Shown: one piece after another, positions 9,616 through 18,392 of the stretch
Numbering within the stretch: position 1 is the stretch's first letter
Layout of the letters: every line of letters starts with the position of its first letter
Assembly: GCF_000019965.1 (NCBI RefSeq)
Contig: NC_010571.1
Span: forward strand, 4,163,001 to 4,227,000
Origin: Opitutus terrae PB90-1
Lineage (GTDB): Bacteria; Verrucomicrobiota; Verrucomicrobiia; Opitutales; Opitutaceae
Direction of reading: 5' to 3'
Length of the DNA stretch: 64,000 nt
Position numbers and translations under genes: made by a program
Notes under the pieces: generated by a model
What the model saw: the letters and a program-made list of their open reading frames with translations, nothing else
Told to the model about the DNA's origin: nothing
Database searches by the model: none

Positions 9616-11916
9616 ATGAAGCCCGTACTCGCGAAAACGGTTGTGACAACCGTGCTGCCGCTGGTGTTGTTGGCCCTGCTCGAGGGCGGGCTGCGGCTTG
9701 TTGGTTTCGGCACGAGCTTCGACTTTCTCGTTTCGGAGAATGGGCGCGACGTATACCGCACCAATCCGCACTTTACCGAATTGTTTTTTCCCGCGTCGTT
9801 CGGGTTGAAGCCGGCGACCCTGCGCCTGACGAAAGAGAAAGCGCCCGGCACCTACCGGATTTTCGTGATCGGCGAATCTGCCGCGACGGGCGTCCCGGAA
9901 CCGGCGTTCGGGCTGCCGCGGCAGCTGGAGGCGCAACTGAATCAGGGCGAGTCCTCGCCGCGTGTCGAAGTTTTCAACTTCGCGGTGACGGCGATCAACT
10001 CGCACGCGATTCTCCGCATCGTCCAACAGGCCATCCGCTTCGAGCCGGACTTGCTCGTGATCTACATGGGCAACAACGAAGTGGTGGGGCCGTTCGGCCC
10101 TGGCTCAACTTTGGCCGGTGGGCCGCGCCCCCGATGGCTGGTCAAAACTAGTTTGTGGGTCGGAGAGACACGAGTGGCCCAGCTGATTCGCCGGGGCTTG
10201 GAGGCCGTGCAGTCCGCGCGTCGTCCGGTCCAGGAGTGGCGCGGGATGGAGATGTTCACCCGCAATGCAATCGAAGCGGACGATCCCCGGCTCGAGGGCG
10301 TATACGCGAACTTCCAGGGTAACCTGGCGGAGATGCTGGCGCTCTCGCGCGAGGCGAAGGTCAAGATCGTGCTCAGCACCGTCGCGGTGAATGTGCGGGA
10401 CTGTGCCCCGTTCGTTTCCCGTCATCGCCAGACGCTCGGCGCGGCCGAGATGACTGCATGGAATCACTGCGTGGCGAACGCTGCGCGAGCTTGGGATCTG
10501 GGAGAAAGGAATCAGGCGCGGTCGAATCTGGAACAGGCTTTGGCGATCGATCCCGCTTTCGCCGAGACGCATTTCCGGCTGGCGCGATTGCTCGAAGTAG
10601 AGGGCGACCTGCGAGCCGCCCGCAGTCACTACCTCGAAGCGCTCCAGCGGGATGCGCTCCGCTTCCGCGCGGACTCGCGGATCAACGATATCATCCGCCG
10701 CGTCGTCGCAGACTATCCGGTGACCGCGACGCTGGTGGATGCTGCCAAGGAGCTCGGTGCGGACGCAGGCTCGTCGGACTCGCCGGCTGGTGCCGGGCTG
10801 TTTTTTGAACACGTGCACCTTCGCTGGGAGGGCAACTTCAGGCTGGCGCGTTTGATTGCTCCCGCGGCTTGGGCTGCGCTCGCCGGAGAGCACGCGCCGC
10901 ACCGTGCATGGCGGGAGAGCGCGGAATGTGCCGCGGTCATCGGCTATACCGAACTCGGACAGCTGGCGATGGCGCGCGGGATGTGGGGGCTTACGGGGCG
11001 TCCGCCGTTTACCGGCCAAAGCTCCTATGCGGAAGATCGCGGCCGGTTGCAGAAAGAAATCGCGACGCTCGAGACGAAACTCGCCGATCGCGCGGCCATT
11101 TCTGCGGCGGCGGCGAAAATCGAGCAAGCGCTCCAGCGGGCACCCGCGGACGCGCAGCTGGTTTTCCAGGCCGCGGCTGCCCAGCTGATCGCCGGCGACT
11201 ACACGCGCAGCCTTGAACTCAACGATCAACTCGCGTCGGGTCTGCCGTCCTCGCCGGAAGCCGTAGCGCAACGAGCCTACATCCTGCAGAAGCTCGGCCG
11301 GGTCCAGGAAGCGGAGGCGCTGTTGCTTGAATCCGCGCGTTCCGCTCCATTCTATTTTCAGACGCACAACCTGCTCTTCGAGCTCTGGGTCTCCACCCGG
11401 CAGTTTCCCAAGGCGCTGGCCTACTTCGCGGGTCTGGCTGCGCGCATGCCGGAAGGGGCTCGGAGCATTTATGCCGAATTGCTCGCGCGCAGCGGGAACT
11501 GGGCGGCCGCGGAGCAGGAATGGCGGGCGGTGTTGCAGCGGGTGCCGGACGACGAGTCGGCGCTCGGTCCCTTGCTGCAGCACCTCCAGCGATCGCATGA
11601 ACAGCAGTCTGCGCTCGAGCTGATGCTGAAAGCCTACAGCTATAATCCGCGCAATTTCGTCAACAACTCGCGGCTCGCGCAGGTCTACGAGGCTCGAGGC
11701 GACTCGGAGAAGACGGTGCTCTACCTGAGCGCGTTGGCCGAGAGCGGTCCGGTGAACGCCCGGTTGTATTTGGACCTCGCCACCCATCTCGAGAAGCTGG
11801 GGCGGCACGATGCCGTGCCTGTTGCGCTGGCGAAGGCCAGGCGCATCGCCGAGGTCGCCCACGACGAAGCGACGCTGCAACAGCTCACCGAAATTTCCGC
11901 CCGAGGCAGCCGCTGA
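9616..11916 (+). CDS. Membrane-anchored SGNH/GDSL hydrolase with inserted and C-terminal TPRs
   Basis: From the ATG at 9616 the protein is 766 residues; a GTG at 9604 and an ATG at 9586 are alternatives. One N-terminal membrane anchor is present (TTVLPLVLLALLEGGL). SGNH blocks are FVIGESAATG (Ser ~88), YMGNNE (~151-155) and FEHVHLRWEGN (His ~401). TPR-like helices (AWDLGERNQARSNLEQAL, residues ~285-345) interrupt the domain before the catalytic His. Further TPRs fill residues ~440-766. The family includes carbohydrate esterases and lipases; an extracytoplasmic esterase is the safest reading. A palindromic candidate operator lies 127 nt upstream. Confidence 0.82.
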   Translation: MKPVLAKTVVTTVLPLVLLALLEGGLRLVGFGTSFDFLVSENGRDVYRTNPHFTELFFPASFGLKPATLRLTKEKAPGTYRIFVIGESAATGVPEPAFGLPRQLEAQLNQGESSPRVEVFNFAVTAINSHAILRIVQQAIRFEPDLLVIYMGNNEVVGPFGPGSTLAGGPRPRWLVKTSLWVGETRVAQLIRRGLEAVQSARRPVQEWRGMEMFTRNAIEADDPRLEGVYANFQGNLAEMLALSREAKVKIVLSTVAVNVRDCAPFVSRHRQTLGAAEMTAWNHCVANAARAWDLGERNQARSNLEQALAIDPAFAETHFRLARLLEVEGDLRAARSHYLEALQRDALRFRADSRINDIIRRVVADYPVTATLVDAAKELGADAGSSDSPAGAGLFFEHVHLRWEGNFRLARLIAPAAWAALAGEHAPHRAWRESAECAAVIGYTELGQLAMARGMWGLTGRPPFTGQSSYAEDRGRLQKEIATLETKLADRAAISAAAAKIEQALQRAPADAQLVFQAAAAQLIAGDYTRSLELNDQLASGLPSSPEAVAQRAYILQKLGRVQEAEALLLESARSAPFYFQTHNLLFELWVSTRQFPKALAYFAGLAARMPEGARSIYAELLARSGNWAAAEQEWRAVLQRVPDDESALGPLLQHLQRSHEQQSALELMLKAYSYNPRNFVNNSRLAQVYEARGDSEKTVLYLSALAESGPVNARLYLDLATHLEKLGRHDAVPVALAKARRIAEVAHDEATLQQLTEISARGSR

Positions 11917-12236
11917 GGTGAAGCTGGGGAGCGAAAACTGCAAACACGTCGCCGGCTGCGGAGCAGCAGACGAGGCGGTGAATCTGCACCATCGCCGAGC
12001 GCGAGGAGGACCGTCGGCGGTGGCGTCGGGCTGCCGCGGCGAAGACGCCGGCAGGGGAAACCGGCCCAGCTTTTCCAGCGGGACGCAAACGCGCGTAGGA
12101 ATGTCCCTACGGCTGACAATCGCTGGGACATCCCGCATGTATCCACCATTGTGGACTACGGGGTCCGGAGTCCGCCGGGAAGTCTGTTGACCCGTGCAAT
12201 GGAGCGGCTACTGGTTTTCAGGAAAAGCGAGGTCCG
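11917..12236. other. 320-nt intergenic region, no gene
   Basis: No supported coding sequence lies between the SGNH gene and the unknown exported protein. The region holds the CGTAGG/CCTACG inverted repeat at 12094-12111. An ATGTCCC at 12101 and a GGGACAT near 12136 form a second, overlapping inverted repeat. A GCGAGG Shine-Dalgarno at 12227-12232 serves the next gene. Confidence 0.6.
12094..12111. promoter_or_regulatory. CGTAGG/CCTACG inverted repeat, candidate operator
   Basis: The arms CGTAGG (12094-12099) and CCTACG (12106-12111) are separated by AATGTC. The site ends 125 nt before the ATG at 12237. It shares the TAGG...CCTA layout and upstream distance with the sites at 9467, 22782 and 56281, although its spacer differs. 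It is the weakest member of the group. Confidence 0.4.
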
Positions 12237-13142
12237 ATGGAAAAGCCTCTCATTTCGCTCCTCCACGGCATCGTGATTGTGGGTTTGATCTCGGCCGGGC
12301 CCTACCTCTACGCGGGGCCGAACCAACAGGTGGTCATCCGCGCCCAGGTGTTTAATGGCTATGCGCGGACCAAGCTGGCCAACGGAACGTTCAAGCCGGA
12401 GCGGTTCGCTCTCGCCCGAGGCACGCACTGGAAGAACAGGAAGCTCGACAAGTCGATCGACGCATTAGAATTCCCGAGCATCGCTCGGACGATCGCCGGT
12501 CCGCTAATCCAGCAGCAGTATTTGCCGTCGGCGGACCCACAGCAGACCGAGCTGTTGATCCTCGTCTCGTGGGGCACGACGACCGGCTCGGCGGAGGGGG
12601 ACTATGATCATGCGCAATCTGCCGTGTTCGAAGCGATGAATGTGATGTCGGCGGCGAAGCGGACCAACACTCAACCGGCTGCCGGCACGATGGAGGCACT
12701 TACCGCGGCGCTGTCGATGCAGGAGATGGAAAACCGGCTCCGGGATCGTAACAACGTCCAGAATGCGGAGATCCTCGGGTATACCGAGGCGTTCGGCCAG
12801 GCGCAGCACCTGCGCGAGTTTGGTTTCGGGACGCCGGGCGACGCGACCTATTGGGAACTCGAGGCGAACCGCTACTTCGTCGTGCTCAAGGCCTATGATT
12901 TTCCGCTGCTCAAAAACGAAAAGAAGAGAAAACTTCTCTGGGAGGCGCGGTTCAGCATCTACGAGCAGGGAAATCGGTTCGCCGAGCAGCTGCCTGCGAT
13001 GACTCAGGCAGCCGCACGGTTCTTTGGCCGGGACAGCGGTGGGTTAGTCCATCGGGCTGATTTGCCGCAGACGAAGATCGAATACGGCGAGCCGATCATC
13101 ATCGAGACGGTGGAGAGCCCACGGTCAGACGCCGGACGGTGA
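12237..13142 (+). CDS. Exported protein of unknown function
   Basis: This 301-residue protein starts at ATG 12237, set by a good Shine-Dalgarno (GCGAGG at 12227-12232). The N-terminus is a signal peptide or anchor (LISLLHGIVIVGLISAGPYLYA). The rest is soluble, with LLILVSWGTTTG (~104-115) and a mostly helical region containing AALSMQEMENRLRDRNN, then LLWEARFSIYEQGN near 240. I do not recognise a family and see no catalytic motif. It follows the SGNH gene on the same strand after 320 nt with a candidate operator. It converges with the GH43 gene at 13215; the 72-nt gap shows no convincing terminator. Confidence 0.75.
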   Translation: MEKPLISLLHGIVIVGLISAGPYLYAGPNQQVVIRAQVFNGYARTKLANGTFKPERFALARGTHWKNRKLDKSIDALEFPSIARTIAGPLIQQQYLPSADPQQTELLILVSWGTTTGSAEGDYDHAQSAVFEAMNVMSAAKRTNTQPAAGTMEALTAALSMQEMENRLRDRNNVQNAEILGYTEAFGQAQHLREFGFGTPGDATYWELEANRYFVVLKAYDFPLLKNEKKRKLLWEARFSIYEQGNRFAEQLPAMTQAAARFFGRDSGGLVHRADLPQTKIEYGEPIIIETVESPRSDAGR

Positions 13143-13214
13143 CGCACCCAAAACGATCCGCCGACGGTCTCCGACAGGCTGCTCCTGGAGCATCGTTCAT
13201 CGAGGATCGGAAAT

Positions 13215-14228
13215 TCAGGTCCCGCCGATCTCACCTTTGATCCGGAGCGTGTCGCCGAGGTCTTCAACTTCGAAGAACCGCGCACGCTCGACTTGGCGGT
13301 TCGGCTGGTGGATCACCATCACGAGCCGGCCGTCGAAGGTTGTGAAGAGCATGGGATGTCCGCCGTCATCGGACCAGAGCGGCTCAGGCAGTTGCTCCCA
13401 CGGGCCGAAGACGCTGCCGCTGGTGGAGCGCGCGATGCCGACTGCATATTTGCGTGGGCCGTAACTGGACCAGAGCATCAGCAGCGTCCCGGTTTTGGTG
13501 CGGTGCAGCCAGTTGCCGTCGCTGACGTAGGCGTGATAGCGCTTCCCCTGGTAGAGTTCGCCGATGTCGCCGCGGCAGCGGACCCAGGGCGCGGCGGACG
13601 CATGAAAGAGCAGTCGCGGCTCGCCGATCGCTTTCGAGAGATCGTCGGCCAAACGGACCACGTCGAAGCTGCCGTCCATGATCTGCGCCCACTCGTGGCA
13701 GAACACCATGTAGGGCACGTCGTCCTCAATCCACAGGCTGCCGTCGAGCGCCATCCAGTTCGGCGGCGTTTGGGGGCCGCGACCGAGCGGCTGAAACGGA
13801 CCGAGCGGGGAATCGGCAACGAGGATTTCGGTGCCGCGACGGACATTCTGCGGTCGACCCTCAGGTGTCGGCAGAGTCTCCTTCGACGTGATCGTCACGA
13901 ACAGGTAGTAGCGACCCCGATAGCGGTGCACCTCGGGTGCCCACACGGTCTCGCGGCCCCAATGGTCGGCCGGAACTTCCCACACCGGCGTTGGATCCTC
14001 CCAGTGATCGAGGTCCTTCGTCCGGAAAACCATCACGGCCTTGCGCTCGATTCCGCCGTCGAAGATCCCGGCGGTGGTCGTGCCGTAGACGTAGTAGGTC
14101 TGCGTCGCCGTATCCGGCAGCACGAACGGATCGCGGATCCGGATCTCCGACCGGTGCGTGGTCGCGGCGCCGCCGACGGTGGCGAGCCCGACCAGCAGGA
14201 GAGCGAAACCGATCACAACTCGGGTCAT
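13215..14228 (-). CDS. Secreted GH43-family glycosidase
   Basis: From ATG 14228 the protein is 338 residues with a clear signal peptide (MTRVVIGFALLLVGLATVGG); upstream in-frame codons fall in a repeat and are rejected. Five-bladed propeller motifs are visible: IRDPFVLPD (base Asp ~33), VWAPEVHRYRGRYYLF (~96-110) and LDGSLWIEDD (modulator Asp ~162). Glu ~224 in DIGELYQG is a candidate acid. The size is the single-domain form. GH43 enzymes release beta-xylose or alpha-L-arabinofuranose; this subfamily's specificity is not readable. It is the last of 22 co-directional genes and follows a GH51 gene across a dispersed inverted repeat. Confidence 0.87.
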   Translation of the reverse strand: MTRVVIGFALLLVGLATVGGAATTHRSEIRIRDPFVLPDTATQTYYVYGTTTAGIFDGGIERKAVMVFRTKDLDHWEDPTPVWEVPADHWGRETVWAPEVHRYRGRYYLFVTITSKETLPTPEGRPQNVRRGTEILVADSPLGPFQPLGRGPQTPPNWMALDGSLWIEDDVPYMVFCHEWAQIMDGSFDVVRLADDLSKAIGEPRLLFHASAAPWVRCRGDIGELYQGKRYHAYVSDGNWLHRTKTGTLLMLWSSYGPRKYAVGIARSTSGSVFGPWEQLPEPLWSDDGGHPMLFTTFDGRLVMVIHQPNRQVERARFFEVEDLGDTLRIKGEIGGT

Positions 14229-14238
14229 CGAGGTCTTG

Positions 14239-14308
14239 GCCGCGGATTTCACGGATGAACACGGATCGAGCCCGAGGCCCATCCGTGGTGATCCGCGCAA
14301 TCCGTGGC
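14239..14308. repeat. Dispersed-type inverted repeat of 'cacggat' units
   Basis: Two 28-nt arms (14239-14266 and 14281-14308) are imperfect reverse complements, 23 of 28 positions pairing, around a 14-nt spacer. Each arm holds three CGGAT (or ATCCG) units about 10 nt apart. It fills most of the gap between the GH51 stop and the GH43 start. From general knowledge, similar CCGCGGATT/CACGGAT elements are scattered through Verrucomicrobiota and Planctomycetota genomes. In RNA it would form a long hairpin. Confidence 0.65.
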
Positions 14309-14349
14309 GAACCAGCTTGGGCACGTTCACAGCGTTGGGCATCCGACGT

Positions 14350-16461
14350 CTAGCGCGCTTTCGCCGGGAGCACGTAAAGGCTGATGCTGAACGGCGGCAG
14401 TTCCACCGTGTCCGGCACCGTGTTCAGGGTCTGCTCCTCCACGACGACTCCGGGCTTCTCGCCGACCAGGATGGTCGCGTTGATGTCGGACGGCGCCATG
14501 CGCCACAGCTTGCCGGTGCCGGCGAGCTGCGCGTCGCGAACGGTCCAGTTCAGCCGGTGCGCGATCTCGTTGGGGTTGAGCACGGCGATCGTGAGTGCGG
14601 AGCGGTCGCCCGTCCAAGCGGCGACGACGTCGAGCGGATGGGTGGGGCTGCCCGCGTTGACCTTCGGGTCCTGACCGCCGGCCGGATATTTCGCCGGCGG
14701 AGGCGGCGCGTCGCCGGTCACCGCGACCGGGATCGTGCCGAAATGATCGCGATACAGCTTGAACATCAATCCCGCGGGGTTGAGCACCGCGTCAGTGCGA
14801 TTCGTGCTGACCAGCGAGGTGGCGAAGGTATACGCCGCCATCTGGTAGATGTCGGAGTTCCGGAACATCTCGTGAAACACCCAGGCGAGCGCCGGCACGG
14901 TTTTGTAGGAGCCCGGTGATCCGCCGGCGTAAGCCCATTCGTCGAGATTGATCGGGATCGGCTTCGCTTTGAACGCGGGGATCAGCTCCTGATACTCGCG
15001 ATACGCCTCGACCTTCACGCGCGCGTGATTCGCCGGCCGGCGCATCCACTCGATGAGCGGCTCGTCCGGATCGAGCGGCACGCTGTCACCTTTCTCCACA
15101 TCGAACCGACGATTCGTGTAGGCATAGAAGTGCTCGGCGATCATGTCCGTGTTCTCGAAACATTTTTGGAGGAATCCGCCCGTCCAGTCGGCGGGCCCGA
15201 GCAGCTCGGTCTTGATCTTGCCCGTAATCCGCAGCGTCTGCTTGGAGCACGTCATCGTGTCGGGCATCGCCCCGCCGGCGATCAGGATGATGTTGGGATC
15301 GACGCGCCGCATCGCCTTGGCGAAGAGGTTGTGCTTCACGAGAAACTGCTCCATCGCCATCGCGCCGAATTGCCAGTCGCCCCACGGCTCGTTGCCGATG
15401 CCCCAGTATTTCACGTGGTAGGGCTCGGGATGCCCGTTCTCGGCACGCGAGCGGCCCATGGGAGTGGTGACGGGGCCGTTGCAGTATTCGACGAGCTGCG
15501 CGGCTGACCAGGCGTCGCCGAAGCCGGCGCTGACGGTGATGTAGGGCTCGACCTCAAGCAGCCGGCAAAGCGTGAGAAACTCGTCCGTGCCGACGTCGTT
15601 GGGCTGGGCGAAGGGCCGCACCGGATCCATGGTCGGCGCGCGCCGGTCGCGCGGACCGACGGCATCGCGCCACTCGTGAGCGGAGACGAAGTTGCCACCA
15701 GGAAAGCGATACACGCCGGAGTGGAGCGACTTAAGCGCCGTGACCACGTCGCGACGAAAGCCTTCGATGTTGTCAGCCGGCATCAGCGAGACGGCGCCGA
15801 TCCGCAGCGAGCCGCGGCCGGTCGCGGTGATCTCGATCCGCGCGTCCGTGTGGTCGGCACCGGCGGTGAAAGCAAATTCGTGGGTGGAGAACGCCGGTGT
15901 CAGCGCGGCGATCTTCTGCGTCTGGCGGTTCGATGCATCCGCGCCCCAGATCAGTGTCACCTCCGCCGCGGAGGTTCCTTCGGCGGCGAGCACCACGCGG
16001 CCCGTGTAGCGTCGGCCGGCGCGCAGCGCGAGTCCGGCCTGGCTGATACCCCGCGGCTCGTCGCCGGCGAGCGCCACGCGGGGCGAATGTTCACCGACCC
16101 ACGGCGCCTGTCGGTCCATCGTGACCGCGGTGATTGGGCCGACTGCGAGCCAGCGGCGCTGCGGCGTGCGGCCGAAGCGTGCGGGTGTTTCCGGCGGCGG
16201 CGGCTCCGCGGCGAGCACGGGATGGTAGAACTTGCGGTCGTCGAGCATCTCGGCCCAGAGCGTGTCATTGACCAAGTCGTGGATGTGCTCGACGAACTGG
16301 CCGTAGACAAAGGGCGAGATCGGCGTGCCGGTCTGGCCGGCTTCGATGACTGCGCGGACAGGCGCCGGCTCGGCCGTTGCGGCTGCGTTCAGGGTGGCGG
16401 GGAGCGCGGCGACGCTGCAGGCGACGACGGGCAAGAGCAGGGATTTGATCAGAGAACTCAT
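14350..16461 (-). CDS. GH51 alpha-L-arabinofuranosidase with N-terminal carbohydrate-binding-like domain
   Basis: From ATG 16461 the protein is ~703 residues; a GTG 21 nt upstream is an alternative. A signal peptide (SLIKSLLLPVVACSVAALPA) is followed by the N-terminal strand (FVYGQFVEHIHDL), a CBM4/9-like beta-sandwich (~100-230) and a TIM barrel with YRFPGGNFVSAHEW. The acid/base Glu is in YWGIGNEPWG (~358) and the probable nucleophile in INLDEWAYAGG. It removes alpha-L-arabinofuranosyl side chains. It differs clearly from the two other GH51 proteins here. It lies 53 nt downstream of the GH10 xylanase. Confidence 0.92.
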   Translation of the reverse strand: MSSLIKSLLLPVVACSVAALPATLNAAATAEPAPVRAVIEAGQTGTPISPFVYGQFVEHIHDLVNDTLWAEMLDDRKFYHPVLAAEPPPPETPARFGRTPQRRWLAVGPITAVTMDRQAPWVGEHSPRVALAGDEPRGISQAGLALRAGRRYTGRVVLAAEGTSAAEVTLIWGADASNRQTQKIAALTPAFSTHEFAFTAGADHTDARIEITATGRGSLRIGAVSLMPADNIEGFRRDVVTALKSLHSGVYRFPGGNFVSAHEWRDAVGPRDRRAPTMDPVRPFAQPNDVGTDEFLTLCRLLEVEPYITVSAGFGDAWSAAQLVEYCNGPVTTPMGRSRAENGHPEPYHVKYWGIGNEPWGDWQFGAMAMEQFLVKHNLFAKAMRRVDPNIILIAGGAMPDTMTCSKQTLRITGKIKTELLGPADWTGGFLQKCFENTDMIAEHFYAYTNRRFDVEKGDSVPLDPDEPLIEWMRRPANHARVKVEAYREYQELIPAFKAKPIPINLDEWAYAGGSPGSYKTVPALAWVFHEMFRNSDIYQMAAYTFATSLVSTNRTDAVLNPAGLMFKLYRDHFGTIPVAVTGDAPPPPAKYPAGGQDPKVNAGSPTHPLDVVAAWTGDRSALTIAVLNPNEIAHRLNWTVRDAQLAGTGKLWRMAPSDINATILVGEKPGVVVEEQTLNTVPDTVELPPFSISLYVLPAKAR

Positions 16462-16514
16462 GGGGTGGGTGATCGGGGCCACGCGTCACGGGCGCGCGGA
16501 AAAGCCCGGTCGGA

Positions 16515-18335
16515 TCAGGGAAGCTGGAGCTCGACTTTGCCCGGTTGTCCGGCGGCGAGCGTGAACGTCTTCTCAACCTGGCGACCGCCGACGTCGACAT
16601 GGACGACGTAGTCGCCGAAGAACCCGCGCGTCTTCAGCGTGCCATCGGCTGCGGTGGTGCCGTTGGAGCGCGTGCGCCACTGATCGAGGACGAGCGACTT
16701 GTAGACGGCGGCGTTTGGTTTCTCCGACCAGTCGTCGCGATACATCGCCGCGACGGGAATCCAGTGCGACTTCTCCCAGAATCCCCAAAGCTGGATGCCG
16801 ACGACGGAGGGATGACTGAACGCGAGAATGAAGAAGTCGCGCGTGTAGTCGGCCTGCAGTTCCTCGTCGCTCGTGCGGATGTCGAATTCGGTGAACCGCA
16901 CAGGCAGCTTGAACGCGTTCCAATAGCGGTCGAGCACGGCCAGGACGTTTTCCGGTGCGTTGGGCCTGCCGCCGATGTGCGCCTGCAGCCCGAGGCCGTC
17001 GACCGGGGCGCCGTGTCCGAGCAGGAACCGCGTGGTGTCCTCGAAATGCTGCACGTGCTCGCGGTCGGTCGTCGCGTCGTGGTTGCTAAAATCGTTGAAG
17101 TAGAGCGCGATCTTCGGCATCGCGGCGCGGGCCGTCTTGAACCAGTCGACCATGATTTCCGGGCCGAAGAGATCCATCAGATCGTGGTTGGTGTACGGCT
17201 CGTTCAGAACATCGAACTCGACGAGCCAGTCACGGGTCGCGGTGCCGATCTCCGTGATGTGTTCCCGGACGAGCGCGGGGATCTCGCTCTGCTGCGGCGT
17301 GCCTTTGAGTGCGCGGATGTGCTTGGGCAGGTTGTTCCAACCCGGCCAGACGAGCACGTGTCCACGGGCGGGAATGTTGTGTTCACGCAGCCAGCGCAGT
17401 CCGCCCAGCGCCTGCGCCTGGCTGTAGGTGCCATATTCGAACTCGCCAAGCCAGCCGCCCCATTTCAGGTCGTTCTCGGGGCTGGCGGCGTTGAACAGCT
17501 CGAGGACTTTTTCGCGATAGATCTTGTTGTCGGGCGTGTCGTTGACGAGCCGGGCGAACGGGATGGCGGTGCCGAATTGAAAGGCGCTGCGGGTTTGCTC
17601 GAGCCGAACGGTGGCGTGGGGAATTGGCTTCCCCGCGGCGTCGACGACGCGGACGGCGATGTCGCCCTTGCGAATCTGCTCGATCCGCGCGAGCGCGGCC
17701 TTGCGCCAGGCGGCATCGGGCTCGCGACCGGCGTAGGTGAAGCGCGTGCGCGGCAGGTCCTTTAGCGCCACGCTCGTGCCGTAGAAGACGGCCTCGAGCC
17801 CGCCGAGTTCGATCACCTGACGCTTGAACCCGAAGCTGAGCGCGACGACAGCTTCGTTGGCGGGGTAGTCGCGAGCGCTGCGGAACGGCAGCAGGTATTC
17901 GGTCCATTCGCGCGGCGGGTTGAAGCTCTCGTCAATGGAGCCCATCTCCCGGCGCGTCGCGTGACGCACGCTGACGCTGATCCGCGCCGTGCCGCTTTCG
18001 TCGGCTGTTTCCACGGTGCGAGCAAAGAAGCGGATGAACCCGATGTCACCGCGCTTGAGCGCGCGCGAGCTCGGGGCGCGAAGCTGAATCGCGAACGACG
18101 GGTTCACGTCGCGCAGGGTCTGGATGCGCCAGGCTTCGGTGAAGCCCGGCGCGGCGGCCGCGGGCACTTTCTGCACGCTCACCGCGTCGACGGCGTTGGG
18201 CATGGTCTGGAGCCCAAACGCCGCGAGTCCCGGCGACCCGAGCAGCGGTTCGCCGGCGGGCAAGGAAGTCTGCGCGCTCAAGGGAGCGAGCACGGTGGCG
18301 ACGAGCGAAACAAACAGCAACAGACGTGAGCTCAT
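16515..18335 (-). CDS. Secreted GH10 endo-beta-1,4-xylanase with accessory domains
   Basis: This 606-residue protein has a signal peptide (LLLFVSLVATVLAPLSAQ). A CBM4/9-like beta-sandwich covers ~30-195, and a short beta region (IAVRVVDAAGKPIPHATV) precedes the GH10 barrel (~245-560). The acid/base Glu is in FDVLNEPYT (Glu 379) and the nucleophile in FTEFDIRTS (Glu 483). WGFWEKSHW is the expected WGxxD-like strand. A C-terminal beta domain follows (KTRGFFGDYVVHVDV). It cleaves xylan backbones and is the only backbone-cutting endo-enzyme recognised here, so it is central to assigning the substrate. ATG 18335 has no Shine-Dalgarno. Confidence 0.95.
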   Translation of the reverse strand: MSSRLLLFVSLVATVLAPLSAQTSLPAGEPLLGSPGLAAFGLQTMPNAVDAVSVQKVPAAAAPGFTEAWRIQTLRDVNPSFAIQLRAPSSRALKRGDIGFIRFFARTVETADESGTARISVSVRHATRREMGSIDESFNPPREWTEYLLPFRSARDYPANEAVVALSFGFKRQVIELGGLEAVFYGTSVALKDLPRTRFTYAGREPDAAWRKAALARIEQIRKGDIAVRVVDAAGKPIPHATVRLEQTRSAFQFGTAIPFARLVNDTPDNKIYREKVLELFNAASPENDLKWGGWLGEFEYGTYSQAQALGGLRWLREHNIPARGHVLVWPGWNNLPKHIRALKGTPQQSEIPALVREHITEIGTATRDWLVEFDVLNEPYTNHDLMDLFGPEIMVDWFKTARAAMPKIALYFNDFSNHDATTDREHVQHFEDTTRFLLGHGAPVDGLGLQAHIGGRPNAPENVLAVLDRYWNAFKLPVRFTEFDIRTSDEELQADYTRDFFILAFSHPSVVGIQLWGFWEKSHWIPVAAMYRDDWSEKPNAAVYKSLVLDQWRTRSNGTTAADGTLKTRGFFGDYVVHVDVGGRQVEKTFTLAAGQPGKVELQLP

Positions 18336-18392
18336 GATGAATAAGGTTCGAGAGAGACGGTGCGACTCGGGCTGATGGGGTGGCGGGGCCGG

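Noticed and set aside
10105-12138. 677-codon minus-strand open frame opposite the SGNH/TPR gene
   Set aside because: The plus-strand frame carries SGNH and TPR motifs; the minus frame shows none.
12140-12160. TCCAC-CATT-GTGGA short palindrome as a terminator or operator
   Set aside because: Five-base arms are too short and common, with no U-tract and no second copy seen.
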